Positions 56,199-64,000 of a stretch of DNA of 64,000 nt are shown here, piece after piece; position 1 is the stretch's first letter; the number at the start of each line of letters is the position of its first letter. The notes beneath the pieces were generated by a model, which had not been told where the DNA came from, made no database searches, and saw only the letters and a program-made list of their open reading frames with translations. The position numbers were made by a program, and so were the translations under genes. The stretch is from Talaromyces rugulosus (taxonomy: Eukaryota > Ascomycota > Eurotiomycetes > Eurotiales > Trichocomaceae): NCBI RefSeq assembly GCF_013368755.1, contig NC_049565.1:372001-436000 (forward strand). Direction: 5' to 3'.

Positions 56199-57350
56199 AT
56201 TGGATATATGTCGCTTCTAATTTTTTTTTTTTTTTTTTTTCCTTTTTGGCTATCCCAAGTTTCGTTTATGTTTCACGAAGTTACTAATTGTGCTACCCTG
56301 CCTACCCACCACTCCCACTTTGGGCGCGAATGCCACGGAGAGACACGATCCCGTCTTCAATGAAAAGCGTTCCGTCTTATATCAACTCCTTTAGATGGTC
56401 CACCGCAGTCGTGCTCATCGCTCGGGTCAAGGTCAGTCCGTTTGACTAAGTCGGAAGAAGAAGAGAACTTGTTGAAAGAAAATCCTCGTCCCAGTTTGGG
56501 TTTAGCTTGAGCAGTTGAGCATGAACTTCTTGAACAGTGCCATTAGGGGTCGCTCTTTCGCCTCCAGGTATTAGTTCAAACTCCTATGATGGGACAAATA
56601 TATCTCGCTTCTCAACAGAGGCAGCACGGCCTAGGGCCCTCCCACCAATTCCATTAGAGAATGAACATGACCAAGGAATCGGTACTGACCTAAGTCGAGA
56701 GGGCCAGAGAGATCAGAACAATGACAGACTTCATGATGGAGAGTTCGTTAAATTTAAATTGGCGCAGGATATAATTTGAAAGTAGATAAATATGAGTAGA
56801 TTAAGACTGTGTACATGGTAAAATTTGGGGGGGGAGGGGGGTTTCGTCTCTTATATACTAATTCTCGAGTGAGAAAGGCATGCAAGAACTCCTGTAATTG
56901 GATAGTTATTTCCCCAATTGTTCGTGCGTCTTTCCATTAATGCCTTCCGTGATTGCCCCTCCTCTCTCAATATGAAGGCACCTGAAACAACTTCCTAATC
57001 GAGTAGCCCATAGGCGTATCCCTGCTCATGTCTAGCGTTCAAAAAATCACTCAAAAGAAGGGACTATAATCAGCTAGTTATTTACCAAGCTAGCCATGTC
57101 GAACCATGCGAATAATTGTCAGAAATTGGCTTAAGAATGATCAGCTGATAACCTTGAAGTACATGTATGCTAAACTCGGGGAGCAAAGCGCACTGTTAAA
57201 GCAGCTAGCACCACGACTCAACATGTTCATAACTAAGCATGGCCTAGAAGGATAGAGAGGGAGAGAGACACGGAACTATGCTATCACGTGGCAATATATA
57301 CTCAGTTATACCCTAAAAAGTGGCAAAAGTGTATACACGTAGAGGGGTGA
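56199..57350. other. 1.15-kb intergenic region, mostly simple sequence
   Basis: Contains a 22-nt T run (56221-56242) and a G-rich run (56827-56842). A small open frame at 56537-56779 (80 codons, polar, no family features) is preceded by another short ATG frame (56521) that could splice into it, but support is too weak to call a gene. Confidence 0.4.
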
Positions 57351-58112
57351 TTGCATATACAGTGCGTATACCTACAGAATGATTTCAAGTCTCTGCAGTT
57401 TGGCCTTCTAGTGGGAATTGGAGGTGGGATTCCCGACCTCCGCAACCACCATGACATCCGGCTGGGCGACGTTGTGGTAAGCAAACCAACCATGGCTTTT
57501 GGTGGAGTAGTCCAGTTCGATCGAGGCAAGATAAATACCGACAGCGAGTTTGAGAGAACAGGCCACTTGAATAAGCCTCCAGTCGTGCTAGCAGCAAGTC
57601 TCCAAAAACTTATTGCGCAGCACAAACTGTATGGGAACAGAATCAGTGATCATTTAGCAGACATGCTTCGGAAATTTCCAAGCATGTCCAAGGAATATGC
57701 CTACCAAGGGAACGGAAATGACATACTCTTCCATCATACATATCACCACAAGTCTGGCAGCAACTGCATGGGTTGTAGAAGAGATAAGATAATTGACCGA
57801 GCACCTCGACAATCGATATCGCCTATAATCCACTATGGAACGATAGGTTCTGCGAATATAGTAATCAAGGATGGGGAGACACGTGAGAGATTAAAGCGAG
57901 ACCTCGGGATAATGTGTGTAGAAATGGAGGCGGCCGGGCTCATGGATGAATTCCCATGTGTTGTTATCAGAGGTATCTGTGACTATGCTGACTCACATAA
58001 GAATAAGAGGTGGCAGCCGTACGCGGCTGCCACTGCTGCGGCCTTCTCAAAGGAACTACTACTCGGGGTTCCTCCCGGCATAAAAGGGCAGCCCTGTTCC
58101 TTTGCAATATAG
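57351..58112 (+). pseudogene. orphan nucleoside-phosphorylase-like domain, 5'-truncated
   Basis: The reading LQFGLLVGIGGGIPDLRNHHDIRLGDVVVSKPTMAFGGVVQFDRGK matches the purine/uridine phosphorylase domain that forms the N-terminus of many fungal NLR proteins. Further blocks are RTGHLNKPPVVLAASLQKL, IHYGTIGSANIVIKDGETRERLKRDLGIMCVEMEAAGLMDEFPCVVIRGICDYADSHKNKRWQPYAAATAAAFSKELL, ending shortly after. In intact proteins about 80 residues precede this (a YTVGWICALPLE-type start). Here the frame begins without an ATG and no upstream exon is visible. No NACHT domain follows. It is therefore a fragment: either a relic of an NLR gene or a phosphorylase-only protein whose first exon I missed. Confidence 0.7.
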
Positions 58113-58947
58113 TCTATGTTCTTTTCATTCACATGTTTACCAGTGGATTCTCTAATCCTATATTCGCAAAAGCTTTTTGGGCATTCAGGAGCTTCAATTC
58201 CAATCTCTACGGTACCACACAAACACTTTCACTCTTTGTCAGCCTGTCGCACACACAGTCATTTTGATGACGAGACTCATGCTATTGCACAATCCTTGTA
58301 AATTGATGCTGATCTACTTGTGTCATTTAACGGTGAGAGTACAATCTCGGAAGCACGTGAAGACCGTACCAGCGGGAATTATCTTCCACGATGCCGGTAG
58401 GCTCGCAGAACTAGGGAATATATGGAGACCAAAGAAGCCGATGGATAGACGAGTATGTATGATGCAGTCTATGTAACCAACACCATTCCGATATGTCGTC
58501 GTGCTGCCCAGCAGCTTCCGAGCACCTTTTTTTTCTCACCTTACTCGCTATACCCAGAGCCCTGCTCTCAGCACACGGAGCACTAGCAACTCAAAACATT
58601 GCCAGAATCTAGAAACTAGCTGGTAACACAGATGAGAACCAATGAGGGTGCAAAAGTCCACGGAAGCGGTCTGGGCCTGATAATAGGGCTCTACATAGGA
58701 TCGATAGATCTAATCCTGCACCGGACACGGGCGGAGCGTAGCGGACTTGAGCGGATTTAAGTGGAGACTTGGCCAATTAAAGAACCGGGTTGTATAGATC
58801 CTCGATGATAGAATTGAAGTGATATTCCCTTTTCTGTTGGCACTTGTCAAATATTTAAAGCCTTCAAAATTTCCTGCAGAAAAAGCGATTGTCAAACTAT
58901 CCTCTTCTATCATATCAACTATCAACTATCACGTTCAAGTAACCAAA
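58113..58947. promoter_or_regulatory. intergenic region and NmrA-like gene promoter
   Basis: 0.83 kb with no gene supported. The right end holds the NmrA-like 5' leader (caaccaaaATGacg context). Several short open frames overlap the end of the phosphorylase relic without homology. Confidence 0.4.
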
Positions 58948-60051
58948 ATGACGGAGAAACTCATTGTTGTATTCGGTGCTACCGGAGGCCAGGGTGGCTC
59001 CGTAATAACAACTTACCTCAGTGAACTTGGTTGGAAAGTGCGTGGTGTTACTCGCAACGCCCGCAGCACTCAAGCCGAGGCCTTGAAAGCACGTGGCGTG
59101 GAGGTCGTTCAGGCCGATCTAGATGAACCGGTCTCCCTCGCTCAAGCGATCGATGGTGCCCAGGCGATATTCGGCGTGACTGACTACTGGGGCTTGTTCG
59201 GGACTATAGCGGCACAGCAAGGTGCCACAGCAACTCACTCGATCGACGAACTTGCCAAAGAAGCCGAAGTTCAGCAACTCAAGAACCTGGTCGATATGGC
59301 TGCTAAATCTCCGATACTAGAACGATTCATCATCTCGTCCCTCCCGAATATCACCAGGCTTTCGAATGAAAAGTATCCCAATGTATACCCTTACAATGGC
59401 AAAGCCGAAGCGGTGGATTATCTCGAAGAAAATTATCTTGATCTTTGGTCGAAGACGAGCGTCTATAGGCCCGGATATTTCCTGGTTAATTTCATCGACC
59501 ATCCTATGGGTCGGCCTCAGAAGGTAAAGATATAAGTGATCAGAAATTAAAATAGTTTCCCCTTCTCACATCGTCTAGGGCGAAGATGGAATTACACGAT
59601 TCGTCTCCAACTTCGATCTTAACCTCAAGATCCCGCTTATTGCCCATAACGAGGATAGCGGAGCCTTGGTGAGAGCTCTGATAGACGATGCCCCTGGGAA
59701 AAGCCTCACTGGTTATAGAGAATGGGCATCAATGAATGAAGTAGCCCAAGTCTTTGAGAATGCGACGGGGTATAAGGCCGAGGCCGTACAGTTGCCAATC
59801 GGAGAGTTTGGATTCGACTGTCCTCCGGTTATCCAGAGAGACCTTATCGATAATTTCGCCTTTGCTAATGAGTTTGGCCTTGAAGGGCGCAATGACCCTA
59901 CCCTAGTTCATCCTAAAGATGTGAGTTTTACAGCAATCTTCACGATGGATGGTTATCTGACAGATTCGTACAGTTAGCCTCTCCCCCCAAACTTGATAGC
60001 CTTGAGGCTTGGATCAAGAAGCAGGATTGGACGAAACTCCTTGGTCCTTAA
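58948..60051 (+). CDS. NmrA-like family NAD(P)-binding protein
   Basis: Atypical short-chain dehydrogenase-like protein, 331 aa, from exons 58948-59523, 59579-59920 and 59974-60051 (introns 55 and 53 nt, phase 0). The dinucleotide-binding loop is FGATGGQGGSV (residues 9-19), followed by VRGVTRNARSTQAEALKARGVEVVQADLDEP, typical of NmrA/HSCARG proteins that sense NADP rather than reduce a substrate. The middle has ERFIISSLPN and YNGKAEAVDYLEE, the latter in place of the SDR YxxxK. The last exon supplies LEAWIKKQDWTKLL. Family members act as redox sensors or regulators; NmrA itself restrains AreA. This paralogue's target is unknown. It converges with a Zn2Cys6 regulator gene. Confidence 0.9.
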
Positions 60052-60318
60052 GAAGTTGATAAATATTTTTGTCGTCGCCCGCCACAGACCTTTGCGAACG
60101 AAGCAACCCCAGAATAAAAGTACATTGAGTTTTATTCTCCCTTGCTTTTCTTCCAAAGCATCGGCAGCTTCGTAAATGTTTTTTTCCCTCTAGCCATCCA
60201 CTCTATTGTACTCAGTCTCCAATCGATCTAAAGTCCCTCTCTTTCTAAGAAAATTCAGGTATTCACCTAAGTCCAACTTCATCAGATTTTTGCACTAGAT
60301 AGAGAGAGAGAAAGGGGT

Positions 60319-61965
60319 TTATATACCAGCAAGGCCAAGGGTTTTCGATCTCTGTCTCAAGGTATCGACAAAGCATCGCAATGCATCCCAAATCTCTGGT
60401 TCATTATCTTCTCGGACAAACCACGCACATGTATAAGCGGCAAAATAGTAGCACTGTGGCAAGAAAGGGCATCTAGAATCTATTTGCGTCAAGCCAGTGA
60501 AGGAAGTCGCCAAGATTCTTAGCCCCTCTAAGCTCAAGCTCTGCATCTCTGCCTCTTGGGCCGAATGATCCCTAGCCGGGCCTGGGACATCAGTGCACCC
60601 GTATAAATAATACAGGGAATATCGAGCTAAAAAACATATAGCCGTTGCAGGAGACAATAGACTCCGTAACTTGTGTGATACGTCGTTGGAGCAGGGCTCC
60701 TCAATGGATAACTGTAGAGATATGAGTGCTTGATGAAGGTTGGCTGACTCCTTCAAGAGCTCTGAGACTTCTTCCTTGGAGTTTAGCCTAGATTCTCTGT
60801 GCCTGATTACTTTGCTAAGCATATGCGATGCTTGGCATAGCCTTGCAAACGGGCCTAGCTCTGCTATCGAGCTAAACGAGGAGCTGTATAGTGGTTGGTT
60901 GGGTGATAGTTTCCCTGCATGCCAATCATCATCATTGATAGGCAAAAGCTCATCGAAAGAAGGGTCAGGTCTCGCGAATTGAAGGTCACTCCCTTCCATA
61001 TTTATGATTCTGATGATCGAAATATGTGAATTGAAAGCCTTGGTATGAGTTGAAATGGGTGGGGGAATACCTATCAAGTATGAAAATTGCCCACCATGTT
61101 CTTCGCTGCTCTTCTCCAAATGTCCATGTATTTATCCCATTGAAAAGGCGAGTTCCATTCTTATTGTGCCATCCCATTAGTAGTCCGATTCTCGCGGCAC
61201 GAGCGATAGTAAAGAACGCAGCTGGGTAGATACCGTGTGAGATCTCGTAAACAGTCAGTAAAACCAGGGATTGAACCAAGCGGAGGCCCAGTAAGCCTGA
61301 ATTTTCAGCATCGCAGGAGATTGATTTTGCTAGATTATATCGTGGATCATTAACAGCCGATGCACTGTCGCATTCAAAGCTATTAATCTTCATACACAGC
61401 AGAAGCAAGTCTTTGCAAGGATCCTTCTCGATCTGGCCAACTCCCAGTAATCTCTTGCGGCTAATAAAAGGAAGCCAAGCTTGCACGGCTGCAGAGAAAT
61501 TTTCAAAAATAGCTGTTTCTGAGTCTTGCAGTTCTCCAAGTAATATTTGACGTAGCCGAGGCTGGGGGCCATCAGTCAGTGCATCAAAAGAATCCAAGGG
61601 AGTGAACAGCGTTCGATCAAGAAAGAATGGCAGTGGGAAAGATTGATTCGGTCTCTGAGTTGCAGAGGAAACGACTTGACTAGATTCGCCATGTCTTAGA
61701 CCATGGCTTGAGCTGGGCGCGGCGTCGGAGTACCGGCATGGCTTCCAGAGAGATGCACACTACTAATAGATCAGAACTTCCTGACTCTGGCAAACTTACT
61801 CTCTGGAAACTAAACATACGTGTGTGCATGAGGGGAGATCTCTACTGCACTTCCGTTTTAACCGCCTAAAGAATAATTTGTTTAGCCACCACCCCTGTCA
61901 ACTTTCACTGCAGGGTGGGCTTACCGGCACTCTTGACAAGCTTGGTAGAATTTTGAGGGATTCAT
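60319..61965 (-). CDS. Zn2Cys6 transcription factor (intact)
   Basis: Fungal binuclear-cluster regulator, 488 aa, from exons 61965-61925, 61865-61820, 61759-61071 and 61009-60319; phases agree throughout. The DNA-binding domain is spread over three exons and reads ACQECRRLKRKCSRDLPSC then THCASLWKPCRY, a correct Cx2Cx6Cx6Cx2Cx6C cluster at the very N-terminus. The fungal_trans domain includes LLLCMKINSF, LVLLTVYEISHGIYPAAFFTIARAARIGLLMGWH, RRTWWAIFILDRIINM and DPSFDELLPINDDDW. Short N-terminus and total length are typical. Targets are unknown; the convergent NmrA-like gene is the nearest neighbour (267-bp gap). The next gene upstream is the sugar transporter, 1.2 kb away and divergent, a plausible but unproven target. 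Confidence 0.88.
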
Positions 61966-63180
61966 TCGTCGGTGTAGGACTTCTGGGTTTAATTCATTTA
62001 GCCTTCAAATGTTGAGCCCTCTACAAAACGGAATTCCGAGGCTCTAGAAGGTTTATAGTGTAAAGTTGGAGTTCTCCCCGCTTTGGCAAGGAGGTATACG
62101 GCAACGGCAAAACTATTTTGCGACGTATGTTTACTGTCCAGGCTTCCTATCTCCATTTCGTTCCTCCCATGCTAAAATGTCTCCCAAATTGATCCAATAA
62201 TCGATGCAAAAATAAATTAACAAAATTATATATTTATAAGTCTATAGGTGTTGCCAGTAATAGAGCAGCGAAGAACCACGTGTGGTGTGGTTCCAGGATA
62301 GAAAAGATACGGGTATATAAAAAGGAGCGGTTAACGGTTCAAAGAAACCAGAACCTCCCCGCACCATGAAGAGGCATGAGAACCACCAGTGGCATTAACA
62401 GGACAGCTGGAGATTGCATGCTTAGTACTTATGGACGCCCGCAATTCTACCAGGACGCTCATGCATTGGTTGTGGGCAGGAACTTGGCTTAGTGAATTCA
62501 ATATTATTAATAGTACGCACTAGGGTGGGTGTCGTATGACATCACAGAAGCCCCAGCCAAGATTTCAATGTTGGTGGATCGGCATGTCCTACATGATGGA
62601 AAATTCCTAGATTGTTTCCCTCCATACTGGGAATGCTCAATAAGTCAAAATTGAATTAAAATAGCTGTTTGGTGAGCAGAGGCGTAATGTACTTACCGAC
62701 CAATCAATGCTAGGATAACAAGATGTTTGCTCGTATGTAGCCGCAACTCGAGTATGGTATGACTAGGGACATACCAAAATGAGAAATCCCGAAACCCCAG
62801 CTCGGGATATCCAAATATGGCAATTCCAGGGGAGGGAGAGGGGATGTTTAATATCCTCCGTGTTTTTCGCCGAACCAGTTGGCGTATGCGTCGCGTGGCG
62901 ATATGTGGAGAGCCCCGCGTCTTAGTCTGCTCAACTTCTATTACTATACGTCGAACAAAGAGGAAATTACAAACGGCCCTGGTCAGTAAATCAAATATCT
63001 GGTTCAAATGCAGCCACCCACCCCGGTCCAGTCCTGTATAAATCTATTGATTCCGTCAACCTACGGACTAGTGTATCCCGTTCTTTTTAAAACCCTATCT
63101 TGCACTCCCTATTTACCTGGTCTCCCTCATTCTCCTAACAAAGAGAGCGAATCGGCGATCATCCGTAGTGAATAATCGAC
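61966..63180. promoter_or_regulatory. divergent promoter region, Zn2Cys6 regulator and sugar transporter
   Basis: 1.2 kb between two divergent start codons. AT-rich on the left (61966-62300), mixed on the right. Open frames at 62693-63007 (-) and 62817-63041 (+) overlap on opposite strands and look spurious. No gene is supported; sites for sugar regulators were not resolved. Confidence 0.45.
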
Positions 63181-64000
63181 ATGGCGGGCAAAAAGTATAT
63201 GGGCCTGCAGGGCACGAACTTGCAAATTGCTATCGGGTTTCTGGCTGGCATGGACTTTCTCCTTTTTGGTTATGATCAAGGTGTCACCGGCGGTCTTTTA
63301 ACCCTCAAGTCATTCAGCTCGGTGTTCCCATCGATTACCGGTGCAAACGATGGAACTCGTCAAGGTGAGTGGAATGGATCCCCCACATTGTGCTCTGTAT
63401 GCTGATAGGAAGGTCTAGGTATCACCGTTGCTGCCTACAACTTGGGTTGTTTTGCTGGCTCAATTCCAACCATCTGGGTCGGGAACTGGCTGGGCCGTCG
63501 AAAAACCATCTTCATAGGCTCGTCGATCATGATCGTTGGTGCCATCCTGCAGTGCACGTCGTACAGTCTTGCTCAGTTGGTTGTAGGGCGATTGGTTACT
63601 GGCTTCGGTGAGTTCATTAACATATGGCATATATTATCTCATTATGGTTTTATGGCTAATTGATGTCAGGAAATGGGATGAATACTTCGACGGTACCCAC
63701 CTGGCAATCCGAGTGCTGCAAGTCTAACCGCCGTGGCCAGCTTGTCATGATCGAAGGTGCCATGATCACCCTGGGCATTACTATCAGTTACTGGATTGAC
63801 TTTGGTCTGCTCTTCGCCGATCCCAATCCAGTTGCCTGGCGATTCCCTCTCGCTTTCCAAATTTTCTTTGCCTTGATTATCGTCTCCTCCGTCATGTTCC
63901 TGCCTGAATCGCCCCGCTGGCTCATTCTTAAAGGAAAGGAAGACGAGGCGAGAGAGGCCCTGACGGCTTTGATGGCTCAACCAGCCGACTCGGAACTGAT
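63181..64000 (+). CDS. MFS sugar transporter (5' part, runs off the window)
   Basis: Sugar porter of the major facilitator superfamily; only the first 234 residues are inside the window. Exons: 63181-63364, 63419-63607 and 63670-64000 continuing. The sugar-porter signatures are all in place: LLFGYDQGVTGGLL in helix 1, WVGNWLGRRKTIFIGSS (the loop 2-3 GRR/K motif), VVGRLVTGFGNGMNTSTVPTWQSE (helix 4-5), and PESPRWLILKGKEDEA after helix 6. The first ATG is used; its N-terminal AGKKYMGLQGTNLQ is typical of fungal hexose/quinate carriers. Substrate cannot be assigned. It is divergent from the intact Zn2Cys6 regulator. Confidence 0.93.

Noticed and set aside
56537..56779. 80-codon open frame downstream of the dehydrogenase gene
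   Set aside because: Possible two-exon mini-gene with the frame at 56521, but no recognisable domain or firm splice evidence.

Overview
The window looks like an Ascomycete (Pezizomycotina) chromosome, most likely Aspergillus or a close Eurotialean relative. Genes are broken by many short introns (about 45-105 nt, mostly GT..AG with CTAAC-type branch sites). Several proteins read as Aspergillus families: the developmental regulator Medusa, rhamnogalacturonase A, a fused alpha/beta tryptophan synthase, Zn2Cys6 regulators and a NACHT (NLR-like) relic. No rRNA, tRNA, CRISPR or intact transposon was recognised. Exon borders were predicted by hand from splice signals, reading-frame continuity and family knowledge; no searches were run.

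Left arm (0-14.2 kb), mostly accessory metabolism: myo-inositol oxygenase (-) divergent from a 3-dehydroshikimate dehydratase-like protein (+); an MFS drug/H+ antiporter (-); a Rib2-type deaminase (-); a BAHD-type acyltransferase (+); a beta-lactamase/LovD-like serine hydrolase (-); an AIF/AMID-like flavoprotein (-); and an unrecognised protein (-). The last two genes share an 84-bp promoter segment in the same orientation.

Conserved core (14.7-28 kb): DNAJC9-like J protein (+), universal-stress-protein-domain protein (+), V-ATPase subunit B (-, 8 exons), tryptophan synthase (-) and Medusa (-). Medusa has an unresolved 5' end and faces about 6.6 kb with no convincing intact gene.

Right arm (33-64 kb), accessory and partly decayed: a NACHT/NLR gene with frameshifts and a stop; a zinc-type quinone oxidoreductase (-); an amino acid/choline-type permease (+) with two introns separated by one nucleotide; secreted rhamnogalacturonase A (-); a disrupted Zn2Cys6 regulator (-); a CYP52-like P450 (+); a UbiA-type membrane prenyltransferase or terpene cyclase (+); a GNAT acetyltransferase (+); a Gfo/Idh/MocA dehydrogenase (+); an orphan 5'-truncated nucleoside-phosphorylase-like domain (+); an NmrA-like protein (+) convergent with an intact Zn2Cys6 regulator (-); and the start of a sugar transporter (+) that runs off the right edge.

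The genes suggest a plant-matter saprotroph: pectin backbone cleavage, inositol and aromatic-acid use, and sugar and amino acid uptake. There is a possible small terpenoid locus (P450 + UbiA), and remnants of fungal NLR-type genes. I did not find a system I would call clearly new. The best leads are the one-nucleotide exon, the duplicated promoter module, the P450/UbiA pair beside a broken regulator, and the long silent region facing Medusa.
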